Source: Azolla caroliniana
Taxonomy: Eukaryota; Polypodiophyta
Assembly: GCA_043228905.1 (NCBI GenBank)
Contig: JBHGNT010000012.1
Span: 10,478,001 to 10,542,000 of the forward strand
DNA: 64,000 nucleotides
Direction of reading: 5' to 3'
Below are positions 12,001 to 20,469 of this stretch, piece after piece. Position 1 is the first letter of the stretch; each line of letters begins with the position of its first letter. Below the pieces are notes generated by a model. The model did no database searches. It was given only the letters and a program-made list of their open reading frames with translations, and had not been told where the DNA came from. A program made the position numbers and the translations under genes.

Positions 12001-12453
12001 GTTAATCCAATCCAACTTTGAGATGATTTACCATACACGTTTGATTGAATCATTCTCGAATGTGAATGCACGTATGATACGACGTATGGTTCATTCTATG
12101 ATTATTATTATGGACAAGGGTCTTCTAATCATTAGTCTTCATATTTAAAATTTGAAAAAAATGGTGTACCATTGATTTATGTTCATTTTGAATAATATGA
12201 GAATGATATCTAAAATTTTAAAACCTAGTGATAGAATTTTCTAATGTTGGAACTTGGGAAGCAAAACATTATAAATTGCTTGGGATTTAAAGCTTAAAAA
12301 ATATTTCCAACTTTTTGTTTTTTGTTTTCTCTATAGGTATTGGCGTTGGTAGCATTTCTGTGCAGTGCAATATTTGGATTGCAAGTCTTGATAGGTCTTC
12401 TAAAAGTGAGGAAGCTAGATAGACAGGAGCAGCTTATCAGTGGAACAGCCTAG
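1..12453 (+). CDS. ABC1K8: ABC1K8/OSA1-like chloroplast ABC1 atypical kinase, 3' part (9 exons)
   Basis: This is the C-terminal part of an ABC1/UbiB-family atypical kinase of the chloroplast OSA1 (ABC1K8) type; in plants these proteins act in plastid lipid, redox and stress homeostasis. I assembled exons with GT-AG borders: 1-99, 8439-8560, 8811-8891, 9003-9063, 9782-9836, 9917-10015, 10163-10252, 11067-11126 and 12337-12453 (stop TAG 12451). All phases join cleanly. Recognisable family blocks are VPTGDMTAVRRT (exon 1), the FEERLAAQ join (exons 1-2), QPFRFPATFTFVVRAFS (exon 3), DGIGKGLDPRFDISEIAKP (exon 4), FRQADRVEKL (exon 6), LKLRVRALESERAF (exon 7) and a hydrophobic C-terminal membrane segment ending SGTA. 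The kinase catalytic motifs lie upstream of the window. Intron 1 is 8.3 kb and full of transposons; intron 8 is 1.2 kb. No premature stop was found. Assignment to OSA1 rather than the ABC1K7 paralogue rests on the C-terminal sequence. Confidence 0.9.
100..453. other. Start of the 8.3-kb intron, no recognised element
   Basis: Intronic sequence after the donor site. It contains a short threefold repeat of a phrase like GTCTGATCCTCTG (about 273-365) but no protein similarity I recognise. Small open frames here are short and overlap on both strands. Confidence 0.5.
454..1449 (+). pseudogene. LINE ORF1-like remnant
   Basis: From about 940 to 1449 the plus strand reads as an ORF1-like (nucleic-acid-chaperone) protein of a plant L1-type LINE: a coiled-coil-like lysine/alanine stretch, a WRVGREESRAKTLIIRF region, then a conserved end containing YLDDDLTAAQ and MPRVLNA. 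One in-frame TAA at 1351 breaks it. Upstream, about 463-560 encodes a start-like stretch (MDSEWTEND, DPWKTRRRYHRR) that may be the N-terminus, followed by frameshifted lysine/arginine-rich sequence. The family call rests on the C-terminal motif and is moderate; the upstream part is a guess. It could be the 5' end of the plus-strand LINE whose 3' end lies at 7990-8429. Confidence 0.5.
1462..1622 (+). pseudogene. Copia RNase H scrap
   Basis: This short stretch encodes the end of a Ty1/Copia RNase H domain: CELLWLMQLF, then SPIAVFTDSQSA, then after a frame break the FHGRTKHIEVHY region. It abuts the LINE ORF1-like remnant on the left and a separate Copia gag fragment on the right. An RNase H end upstream of a gag is out of normal element order, so this is a rearranged relic. 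Confidence 0.7.
1663..2380 (+). pseudogene. Copia gag-protease fragment
   Basis: About 1706-2095 encodes part of a Copia gag (UBN2 type): INTFSRVLFELSFQGINLEEE, LLLSLPVSWE and LIENIWRKS are typical. A degenerate zinc-knuckle-like CTHGRKVGHNVSDC follows in another frame near 2108, then a protease active-site block WLLDSGATFHV near 2333-2365 with the catalytic DSGA intact. The fragment ends at about 2380, next to the minus-strand LINE. At least two frameshifts separate gag, knuckle and protease. There is no linked integrase or reverse transcriptase; the Copia pol fragment at 6096-7716 is a candidate for the missing part of the same element. Confidence 0.75.
2443..6105 (-). mobile_element. 5'-truncated LINE
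   Basis: A non-LTR retrotransposon lies on the minus strand with its 3' end near 2443 and its truncated 5' end near 6105, where it meets Copia sequence. ORF1 and the start of the endonuclease are missing. Its 3' end (about 2443-2870) matches a second copy in opposite orientation at 7990-8429. The sense strand ends in a TTTC-type pyrimidine run and not in an A-tail. It sits inside intron 1 of the ABC1K8-like gene in antisense orientation. Confidence 0.85.
2642..6100 (-). pseudogene. LINE ORF2 endonuclease-reverse transcriptase, broken
   Basis: Reading from high to low coordinates: an apurinic-type endonuclease domain with ILLGDFNART (about 5850) and a VDYLMGSP block (about 5600) in which the usual SDH triad reads ADH; then reverse transcriptase with QAGFRKGFTTLDH (about 4570), IGVKQGCPLSPTLFSLY (about 4300), and the catalytic LYADDIVLISDS (about 4170-4200). 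A C-terminal CxxC/HxxxC knuckle (CQLCHQGVESEEHYVCHC, about 3100-3160) precedes the stop at 2642. Frameshifts or stops near 4514, 4440, 4259 and 4180 break the frame. The catalytic YADD is retained but the protein cannot be made as one chain. Confidence 0.85.
6096..7716 (+). pseudogene. Copia pol fragment (reverse transcriptase-RNase H)
   Basis: A Copia RVT_2 reverse transcriptase and RNase H without gag, protease or integrase core. Visible blocks are LEKNNTWDLVQLP (about 6260), WVYKMK, YGVDFDEIFSPV, TAFLHGDL, SLYGLKQAPREW, the catalytic VLYVDDMLI (about 6760), then RNase H with STSGYVFTF, ALSTTEAEYVA (about 7390) and LARNPVFHAKTKHI. There is an in-frame TAA near 6316, a frameshift near 6535-6560 and a TAG at 7507. 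The left end abuts the 5'-truncated LINE. The frame ends at TAG 7714, about where a Copia pol should end. Confidence 0.85.
7717..7989 (+). repeat. Probable 3' end/LTR remnant of the preceding Copia
   Basis: After the Copia pol stop there is a T-rich run, a polypurine-like AGGTGGGAAG at about 7794, then LTR-like sequence with a palindrome-like GTGCACGAGTGTGAACGCAC and a CT-rich end. It stops at about 7989, where LINE 3' sequence begins. No second LTR copy is present for comparison, so the boundaries are not certain. Confidence 0.45.
7990..8429 (+). mobile_element. LINE 3' end, plus strand
   Basis: This segment matches the 3' end of the minus-strand LINE in inverted orientation: the last coding stretch (RPGHNKGVTIDRA and RRPRPHG are shared), the 3' UTR with the GGCCATTTTGGCCTCTTA phrase, and the pyrimidine-rich tail. 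The segment ends only about 10 bp before exon 2 of the ABC1K8-like gene (acceptor AG 8437-8438). Either the LINE inserted right at the splice site or it donated the pyrimidine tract. Confidence 0.85.
11286..11760 (+). repeat. Tandem tRNA-like repeats in intron 8
   Basis: Three to four degraded copies, roughly 115-165 bp apart (starting near 11286, 11425, 11576 and 11690), share CCTAGTGGTAAG, TGCTACTATTGCCTATGTC and, in the first copies, GGGTTCGAGTTCC. The first and last of these resemble the A box and B box of tRNA genes, so the unit is probably tRNA- or SINE-derived. T-rich runs separate the copies. It lies within intron 8 of the ABC1K8-like gene. Confidence 0.55.
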
Positions 12454-12573
12454 TTCTCACAAGGCTTCTCCCCATCTTGCATTGGTTTATCAATTTTCGT
12501 TGCACTGTAAGGCATGTTTAGTGCCCGGTTTTGTATAACAAAAGCCACACGTAAAAAAGAGAGTAATGAGTCG

Positions 12574-12579
12574 AATAAA
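12574..12579 (+). promoter_or_regulatory. Candidate polyadenylation signal of the ABC1K8-like gene
   Basis: An AATAAA hexamer lies about 120 bp after the stop codon in AT-rich sequence, a normal distance for a plant 3' UTR. Confidence 0.5.
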
Positions 12580-12943
12580 AATAGTGTGTTTTCTGGTCTG
12601 TTGAGCATTGTGAGATGTGTCTTTTGCTATTTCAGTAAGGTAAAAGTGCCAAATATATAACAACTCTATTGAAACATTGTTGGATCTCCACTATCTGCAT
12701 GAATAAATGGAACCACATTGATGACCTTATGCATGAACCTATGAGTTGGATGGATACTTGTTCAATGAAACAACAAACATTAAGATTGGGCTGGCTAACA
12801 TCAATCAAGGCTTGAACTTGGAACTTGAAATCCTAGCGAGGTAAGTTAGTGTAATCACCAAATTTGCGATTTGATGTCTTCTGCAAGTATTGGGCAATCG
12901 CAACTTGGTATTGATAGGCCGGTAAGGGCTTGCACCATGCCCT

Positions 12944-13206
12944 TGTTACTCGTAAGAATATACGGGGAGGCATAAGGGTAGGTGTAATGATGTGGTTGAT
13001 GTATATTTGTAAAGTAAATGAGTGTGATGATGAGTATGTGTATGGACACATGCACAATTATGTGCATGTTTACAAGAATGCGTAACAGTCTTATTTATAA
13101 TGGTTATGTAACTGTTACATTGGATGTATTATATAAACCCCTTATGGGGATGTAATGAAAATACATTTTTTCCTCTTATTTTGGTGTTGTTTCTTTGTTT
13201 CACTCT
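12944..13206 (+). repeat. LTR-like repeat, copy 1
   Basis: About 263 bp nearly identical to 19444-19707 in the same orientation. Both begin TGTTAC, contain AAGAATATACGGGGAGGCAT, a TATA-box-like TATTATATAAACCCC and an A-rich signal region, and end near TTCACTC. This is LTR architecture. The pair could be the two LTRs of one element whose interior now holds other insertions, or two solo LTRs. Confidence 0.65.
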
Positions 13207-14205
13207 CCTCTCTCTCTCTTTAACGTAACTCCCTTGGTAGGGGGGTGAAGCTTAGAATGGCATGCTTGAACAACACTTTCGACATGCTTGAACGACCGAC
13301 CTCCCTTGAGAAGAGGTCACTCTCTCCCTCCCTCTCTCGCTCTATCACTAATGCCTAACTAATGCCTCGTTCTCTCCCTCTTCGCATGTTTATCTGTATT
13401 TGTGTTGGAGAGTGTGCTTTGTACGTGGACTCTTTGTGTGAGAGCCAAATTGTGATGGAGATCTCCACACTACCCCTTGAGTCGAAGTCTATCTATTTCT
13501 CTTTCTCATAACCCTAAACTTCTTGCTTGTTCTTCATTGTTCAATGTGTTCAGGGAGCACAAGGTTTCTGTCTTGCATGTGTGTTAATCCTTTTTAAAAA
13601 TGAATTTTGATTTTGCTTCTTCATTAACTTTGACAAAAGCAAGCTACTATTATGATTCTAATTGTCATCGTCTCAGATCATCGTCTCATCCAACTATCTA
13701 CACCCCCTTACTGGTTCTCTTCTTGCTCCGAAGATCAACATGCAAGATCATTTTACCTTGTTGCAACATGTTGCTACCACAAGTTGTATTTGGTCATCGT
13801 AGAAGGAGACTCTGTCTTTCAGACCCATGGTATATCCCACCCCTTTTATTCCTCTATTCTTTTGCTGTAATGAATGTCAATGGCCTGATCTTTAACTCTA
13901 AAGCAGAAAAGATGAACTCTTTCCTAATCGAACCTATGCCTTTTACAAAAACGAGGGCAGTATCGAGGTGTGGACATCGTAGCCTTCATCCTTGTGCTAT
14001 TGTGTGCAATCAACTATTGCCTCTTCTATCAACCTTTGTCACTCTCACATGTGGTAATCAACAAGTACAAAATGGGATCAGACACCAACTCCTTCAACAT
14101 CTATTGCATAGGGTGTGCAACGTATCTCCTATTGGTGGACATGATGATGCACCTATTATTAATCAACAGAGAAACATATGGACTCATTGTGAGCATCGGC
14201 ATCAT
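13207..14205. other. Unassigned sequence between LTR-like repeat and Gypsy remnant
   Basis: CT-rich near 13207-13380, then mixed sequence. Open frames of up to 240 codons cross this stretch and the repeat to its right, but their translations have no motif I recognise and overlap in several frames. It may be internal sequence of the element bounded by the LTR-like repeats. Confidence 0.4.
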
Positions 14206-14480
14206 GCTAGGGTTCAGGGATGGTCGACAACCGAGAATACAACCAAGACACATGACCGAGAGTATAGCCAAGACGAGACATGTGGCCGAGAGTATGGCCA
14301 AGACGTGTGGCCAAGTGATGGCTGAGAAATGACGGCCGAGAAGATGGCCAGGACATGCGGCCAATAGCACGGTCGAGAATATGGCTGAGACGCGCGACCG
14401 AGAGTATGGCCAAACAACCACCCAAGAGAGACGACCAACGGACCAAACGACCAAAAAGACACTGGCCGAACAGACACGAC
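14206..14480. repeat. Degenerate ~24-bp tandem repeat
   Basis: A phrase like GGCCGAGAGTATGGCCAAGAC recurs about ten times with substitutions and small indels, at a spacing near 24 bp. The stretch is open in several frames on both strands only because of this regular composition. Confidence 0.65.
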
Positions 14481-14764
14481 AACTGACGACTCAGTCGACC
14501 GATTTGAGAGATGGCCGTTGGATAGTCGGTGACGACGACGATCGACAGATGGCCAATGAACAGGCACGACCGACGTCCGACGAACAGAAACAACCTAGAG
14601 AGACATAGACACAGACACAGAAACAGACCAAGACAGAGTAGAGAGAGAGCTCCACTGAGCTCTACCATGGCTAAAAAATGAGAAACAAATGAAGGTGAAG
14701 AAGAAATGGGAGAAAGGAAGGAGAAGAACGTAGGAAGAAGACAGAGACAGAGAAGAAAATAGAA

Positions 14765-16119
14765 ATATGGTTGGAGCATTGGTCAAACCAAAAGGCATAA
14801 CCAAAAACTCATAATGGCCATAGCGCGTACGAAATGTCGTTTTAGAAACATCGTCCTCACCTATACGAATTTGATGGTAGCCCGTATGAAGATCAAGTTT
14901 CATAAAATACCGAGCTCCCTAGAGACGATCAATTAGATTGTCAGCCTAGGGCAATAAATATGAATTCTTGATCGTCACTTTATTCAAGTGTTAGTAATTA
15001 ATACACATACGCCATGTGCCCTCTTTCTTTTTTACCAAGAGAACAAGTGCACCCCATGGAGATTTACTATAACGTATATAACCAATTTATAAATAGTCCT
15101 TGAGTTGCTTAGATACCTCATCCTCTTCGGATCGAATTAAGCGATAAAGAGGTATACTTATTGGTGCAACGCCAGGTACAATATCTATATGATGGTCTAT
15201 ATTACATTTAGGAGGTAACCCATGTGGTAGTTCACTTGGAAAAACATCATGAAATTTAAGATTTTATCGAGTTGTTGTTCAAAAAATGTCAATTGACCCG
15301 AGACGTTATCAATATTATAAACGTGAATGTTTGGATCAAGTACACAATAAAATAAAGAAGAAAAAGAAAACTCAGATACTGATGGAGAGGAAATAATCGA
15401 AAGGAATTGTTTAATTATACATTGAATAAAATGAGTACAATCGTTTAATACAAAGGAAATGGAATGACAAACCCAATCAATAGACAAAGAAGAGTTTTTA
15501 TTATAAACCAGGGATAACCCAGTATTACATCAGTGGTACAAAGATTCATTACATGGAAGTCTACTTCCTCTACATAAGTATCAATAGAAATTCCTAATGA
15601 ATAAATCGCCCCGTTGATGTATTGTACTCTTCCATCAACCAAGTGCACCCTATAGGTGTGATCACTTACGGTGGGTTGAATTCCCCATATCTGAACCAAA
15701 CGACCATTCACAAAATTGTGTGAGCTTCCTGAATCAAATAAAAATTGTACGGGAGATCCATTGACATACCCGTTTGCACGTATTTCGGGTCCCAATACAT
15801 AGTGAGGGAAAGAACATTGACAATTACTTAAGTGATGTGTATAGACCTCAAGGACATTAGGAATCTGACCTTTATGGTCTGCAACTTTTGCTTTGTTGTC
15901 GTGCTCTTTTCGTTGGAGCTTTTGACATTGTTCTTTTGTATGACCCTTCTTTTTGCAAAATACGGAAAAAGGATGTTGTCGCTTACAATCGCAATCCATT
16001 AATTCATTGGGTGTCTTGTGTTTCCTAGCGAATTGCAACTGCTTAGTCTCGGGCGTTTCATTGGGTTTGTTATGGTCCTTCTTCGAAGTGCGTTGATAGC
16101 TAGCGAAGATATATTTCAA
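14765..16119 (-). pseudogene. Gypsy-G zinc knuckle, protease and partial reverse transcriptase
   Basis: About 15445-16119 encodes a CCHC-like block (CDCKRQHPFSVFCKKKGHTKEQC) and an aspartic protease with QFLFDSGSSHNFVNGRL and VILGYPWF (active-site DSGS). Downstream, 14765-14903 encodes the start of a Gypsy reverse transcriptase with [13 protein letters not shown] and [13 protein letters not shown]. The reading ends at 14765 in unrelated repeat sequence. The region between (14904-15445) is frameshifted pol. Confidence 0.8.
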
Positions 16120-16159
16120 CGGCCTCTTCGAAGGATTTTGGATCCTTATCGTGCACTAT

Positions 16160-16740
16160 CTAGTGATAGTCTGAATTGGGGATGCCATTGACAAAACAAG
16201 TTATTAACCAATTGTCCCCGTCTAGACCCGATTTTTGGATTTGGGTTCTAGCATGGTGGACATAGTCTTCTAGCGAGGAAAACTTCCTGCTAGAGAGGTT
16301 CATTAAAGCTTGTGCTGCGGTTCGAGAGGGAGGTTGCAAAAATTGGCCCTTAAAAACCGTGACAAAATCTATCCAAGTATCGGGCAATTTCCCCAAAGTT
16401 CGGAGCCCATGCCACCAAGCGACGGCCTCACCCCCTAGTTCTCGGCCGACATATGCAATCTTCGTACTATCTGGCGTGGGATAGAACTCAAAATGAGACT
16501 CCCATCGGACCAACAACGTGCAGATTGCTTCTTCGGTTCTTTCCCATTTTTCTCTCGTAAATGGCTTTACGACAAATGATGGTTCACCCTTACGCTCATC
16601 GGGTCTATTAGTGTCACGTTGTAAACTACTGACACGTGCCTCGAGAGCACTTTGAGATTGCCTAATGAGTGGTTGAACTAAGGAAATTTTGTATTTGTAT
16701 GAAATACGAGTCAATGAAGATTGCTCCAGGAGGATTTCCT
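16160..16740 (-). pseudogene. Gypsy-G gag
   Basis: A gag domain of the Retrotrans_gag type: GEAVAWWHGLRT, DTWIDFVTVFKGQFLQP and FSSLEDYVHHARTQIQKSG are recognisable. The frame is open for about 185 codons (16160-16714), then shifts before the zinc knuckle. The N-terminal start is not clear. Confidence 0.75.
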
Positions 16741-18360
16741 TGAGCTCCTTCCACTTGAATGATTATTTCTGGCAAAGAAATAGGATGAGGTCAGTCAAAT
16801 AGGCATAACATCAAGTTGTGATGTAAACATATCATGGGCCAACATTAATCGATATCATGATCTCACGTCAATACCCCTCTAGACGTATGAGGTGAGGTTC
16901 AAGATCAGGTTACTGTGGTAACACAAAGGTGTTTTAAAAACCATGGGGGTGACAAATGAATGTCTTTCCTTGATCTCTATATCGAAATTTTTCATGGCGG
17001 CTCCCCGAGGCTCAACCATGTATGTTCGCATCATGAATAGTTTATACACGAAAAAAATGTTAACAATAAACTATGTGTCTGTGCTCACGTATGTGGTTTC
17101 GACTCTTTAAGTCCTATTACGAGGACCCCGAATTGCACTTAGACCTACGGTCTAAACATGTATTATAGTCATATGTATCAACAATGTTGTATGGTCTTGG
17201 TCATATTTGAACTCAAGACCTCGAGAACAAATGCATTAAACACTTGAGCTAACCAAATAGGTTACTCATGTTCAATGCTTAATGTTTTATGCGTATAAGA
17301 GATATGCGAGGAATTTACTCATTTTTGTTTTTTTAAAAGAAACATATATGCCAAGAGTCCTTATTTCCCCCTCATTTACCACAAACTATGTTGGTACGTT
17401 ACCAAACCTCAAGTCTCATAATTATGATGGCATACGCCAAAGTGCAACCTAATGGTCAAGCCAAATGAGCCCTCTTCTCGTAGTAGGTCCACGTGGCCCA
17501 TCACATGGTTACGTCATTACGAATGCCTTTCGTATGAATGATCTCATGGTGGCATCATATCCATGTAATGAGGGATGGATGTTGGATATGTGTGTCCTAG
17601 GAGTGACGTCACATGAAGTGGGTCAAGCCCTACGTTCTCACCATCATTGTGGCTATGATCATTTCATTACGTAACGAAATCAAAGTGCCCAATGGGTATG
17701 TCAACAAAAAAGATTATTGAGAAAAGGATGATGACTATGCCATTCTCACAAACATGTGAGGACGGATACCAAGATCCTTTCCCCGAAAAGGACAACATTT
17801 GATATAGAAATTACATTATATAACTAACATACACATATGTTAGTTATTACACATATACGATCAAATACGTATACACATGAACACATATGCGTATATTAAG
17901 AAAAATCACAACATCAAATATCCAAAATATGATGAAATCGAGACACGTAATCGAGGCATATAGCCTCTACGCACACGAAACATCCAATAATAAGGGTTAA
18001 TCGTAATACACAATTGAGGTATTGACCTCTTACGCATACACCAAAACTCAAGGTATTGACCTCATACGCATACGTAACATATGCATGTGAACGTAATACG
18101 CAATTGAGGTATTAACCTCGTACACATACGACACTAATCACATATTAAATATATGTCAAATGAGGTATTAACCTCATACACAAAAAAAATACATGACCAT
18201 ATACATGATTAGACGGGAGAAGAAAAAATACAAAAAAAAAACAAGAAAGAGTTACCAAAGTTCCTTTGTTGACACTATCTGGATCAAGGTTGACCGCACG
18301 TCGATCGATCAACATCCATCAAGAAGACAAAAACAAACAAAGGAAACATTAGAAACATAA
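16741..18360 (-). other. Gypsy-G leader region
   Basis: About 1.6 kb between primer binding site and gag, without a coding frame I recognise. It holds a tRNA-like segment at 17200-17265 (minus strand; TGGTTAGCTCAAGTG resembles an A box, GAGTTCAAAT a poor B box) and an array of small palindromes at 17945-18180. Confidence 0.5.
17945..18180. repeat. Array of short palindromes GAGGTATTRACCTC
   Basis: Five units, at about 17950, 18015, 18049, 18101 and 18159, carry GAGGTATTAACCTC or close variants, each able to form a 5-bp stem, followed by TACGCATACG-like sequence. The spacing is irregular, 35-65 bp. They lie in the untranslated leader of Gypsy-G. Confidence 0.65.
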
Positions 18361-18372
18361 GCTCTGATACCA
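18361..18372 (-). promoter_or_regulatory. Primer binding site of Gypsy-G (initiator tRNA-Met)
   Basis: On the minus strand this reads TGGTATCAGAGC, the usual plant primer binding site complementary to the 3' end of initiator tRNA-Met, two bases from the LTR end. Confidence 0.85.
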
Positions 18373-18374
18373 AT

Positions 18375-18826
18375 TGTTAGAGTTATGATCTAAAGTAAGC
18401 ATATGATAAGGATAAAAGATAGATAGATAGAAAGGAGAGAGAGAAAGAAGGGTGTCGATCCACCCAACCACCCTCGAGCGAAGGGATCGAGACAGACTTG
18501 AGCCTCGATCGGTGTCCCATACCACCGTTGTGGCATCGAGTCGTACCTGGTGCTGGCGTGCTCGCTACAAGAGTTGACCCACCACAAAATAGAGTCTTGA
18601 TGTAGTCAAGATATCATCAAATGAGGGTAGCTAGGCCTCATATTTATAGCGATACCCAAGGCCCCCAGGCAAGTTCACACTTGGCCTAATGGGTTATCTC
18701 AATCCCGAGGATTAAAAGTAATCCTCCCCTTCTTTACACTCTCGTTTAACCCTCACACTTATCCACGTGTATAGAATACTATGGTAAATTCTCACCACGG
18801 GATATTATATGGTCATGCCCGTAACA
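18375..18826 (-). repeat. 5' LTR of Gypsy-G
   Basis: A 452-bp LTR bounded by TGTTA and TAACA. It matches the solo LTR at 56549-57003 over its whole length in opposite orientation, which sets both borders. Confidence 0.85.
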
Positions 18827-18889
18827 AGAAAGGATGAAGTGAGAGGAAGAAAAAGACAAAGAAGTAAAAGAAAAGCTTGGGGGCTGGAT

Positions 18890-19140
18890 AAAAATTACAA
18901 TAATGCGAGGGCATGCAACCGAATTTCAAGAACCAGAGGGCAGCGGAGGAGAAGTTCACAAACTCAAGGGCATTCCACAAAAGTTCAGAAATGTAAGGGC
19001 AGAGTGGAAATTTTCAATAATTTGAGGGCATACCATCGAATTCTAGAAGCTCGAGTGTAGAAGAGAAAATTTCGAAAACTCAAGGGCCGAAAATAAAAAA
19101 ACATGAGGGTAAAAACTAGAATTTCAAAAAATAAGTGGTA
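18890..19140. repeat. Degenerate ~30-bp tandem repeat
   Basis: About eight units of roughly 29-31 bp, each with GAGGGCA followed by an A-rich part with GAATTTCAAGAA-like sequence. Units differ at many positions. No coding function is seen. Confidence 0.65.
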
Positions 19141-19443
19141 CAAATCATGAAATTTCGAAAACACACTCACATGATGAAAGAAAGAACACGCAAATGCACA
19201 ACATGATTTCACGACCCATGCCACATTGAACTAACCGATTCGTGTATGATCCAATTGCAACTTGTGGTGACCGAACGAGAAGGTTCGAGTCAAGCAAAGC
19301 TCCGATCGAAGTTATTGATTGTAGAACAGTGATCCGGTTGAGCGATTTCCGACCGTTGAGACGACCAATGGAGTTCTGGTCAAGAAGAGTTGCCATGGCG
19401 AGTGGGTTCACAGTGCAATGCACTGTCCCACAGGTGTGCCATG

Positions 19444-19707
19444 TGTTACCTATAAGAATATACGGGGAGGCATAAGGGTAGGTGTAATGATGTGGTTGAT
19501 GTGTATGTGTAAAGTAAATGAGTCTGTGAGGATGAGTATGTATATGGACACATGCACAATTATGTGCATGTGTACAAGAATGCGTAACGATCTTATTTAT
19601 AACGGTCATGTAACCGTTACATTGGATATATTATATAAACCCCTTATGGGCATGTAATGAAGATACATCTTTTCTTCTCATTTTGGTGTTGTTTCTTTGT
19701 TTCACTC
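19444..19707 (+). repeat. LTR-like repeat, copy 2
   Basis: Direct-orientation match to 12944-13206. Its right end is interrupted by the 5' LTR of Copia-A, so Copia-A inserted into this repeat. Confidence 0.65.
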
Positions 19708-20134
19708 TGTTGAGACACAAGCTCAACATTGGGTGCGTAAACGGGTGTGTAACCTGGTGCGTAGACTGGGTGCATAAAACCGTACGCACAACATGGCCGT
19801 AGCGGTGTGTAAACTGAGAGGCCGTTAGAACGTTATTCCTCATAAGGAATAGTTTTGGGAGTTAGTGTAGAAGGCTCATTTATGAGCAGTCCAGTACTGT
19901 CAATATTTGTGTCAGCCCAATAGTCAGGGCTTGTGTAAAAGGTGCTCACTGAGCACGAAGTACAAAAACACAGAGAACATACAAAGAATTATTTTTGAAT
20001 ATAGTTTTGTTTCTGCTCTCTCTCTGTCTCTCCCTCTCCTCCTCTGTGATTTCTGCGTTTTACCGAACTGTCATACTTCCAAATTGTGTACTCTGTGTCT
20101 TACGCATACGCTTCTGCACACGTATTCTTTTACA
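19708..20134 (+). repeat. 5' LTR of Copia-A
   Basis: 427 bp from TGTTGAGACAC to TTTTACA. The U3 start has about four ~12-bp GGTGCGTAAAC-like units. The degenerate primer binding site TGGCATCAAAGCGC follows at 20135, against TGGTATCAGAGCGC in the intact relative. Confidence 0.85.
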
Positions 20135-20235
20135 TGGCATCAAAGCGCAAGGGTTGAGACTCCTCTGCAGCCGACAGGAAAGCTTGCGATAAAGACAGAG
20201 TTAAGTTATTGTTTTCGGAAAGGATAAGGCATCAA

Positions 20236-20469
20236 TATGGACAGGGGAATGGGAAGCTCGCTACCGACTGAGAAGCTCGATAGGAGCAACTACGCATCTT
20301 GGTCGTACAAGATGCACTAGTACCTACTTGGTCATGGTTATTGGAGTTATATCAAAGGAGCTAATGATATAGCGCCCGAATTGACACACAAAGATTTTTC
20401 GGCTTGGGAACAAGCGGTAAACATAGTTCTTTACTGCTTTGCGTCCTGTGTGAGTGACCAGCCTTCGTA
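20236..20469 (+). pseudogene. Copia-A gag, internally deleted
   Basis: Begins MDRGMGSSLPTEKLDRSNY, as in Copia-E, with one stop (TAG at about 20318). After about 75 codons, at CVSDQ, the sequence jumps directly to the region just upstream of the protease. The rest of gag and the zinc knuckle, present in Copia-B and Copia-E, are missing. Confidence 0.8.

Larger units (their letters stand above)
14765..18826 (-). mobile_element. Truncated Ty3/Gypsy element G with 5' LTR
   Basis: On the minus strand, from high to low coordinates: 5' LTR (18375-18826), tRNA-Met primer binding site (18361-18372), a long leader (about 16.75-18.36 kb), gag, zinc knuckle and protease, and the first part of reverse transcriptase, cut off at about 14765. 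The rest of pol and the 3' LTR are absent. A solo LTR of the same family lies at 56549-57003. Confidence 0.85.

Noticed and set aside
13600-14332. Open frames of 120-241 codons on the plus strand
   Set aside because: No recognisable domain, several overlapping frames, and the 3' part is made of the short-period repeat at 14206-14480. Not reported as a gene.
14207-14779. 190-codon minus-strand frame, leucine/serine rich with hydrophobic stretches
   Set aside because: The translation reflects the degenerate 24-bp repeat and flanking CT-rich sequence; there is no homology signal.
17200-17265. Possible tRNA gene on the minus strand
   Set aside because: Only an A-box-like stretch and a poor B box; no acceptor pairing. 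Kept as a note in the Gypsy-G leader, not called as a tRNA.
17465-17674. 69-codon frame in the Gypsy-G leader
   Set aside because: Short, without motif, and in a region with no similarity to any retrotransposon protein.
17945-18180. CRISPR-like array
   Set aside because: Units are very short palindromes with irregular spacing in a plant retrotransposon leader; no CRISPR features.
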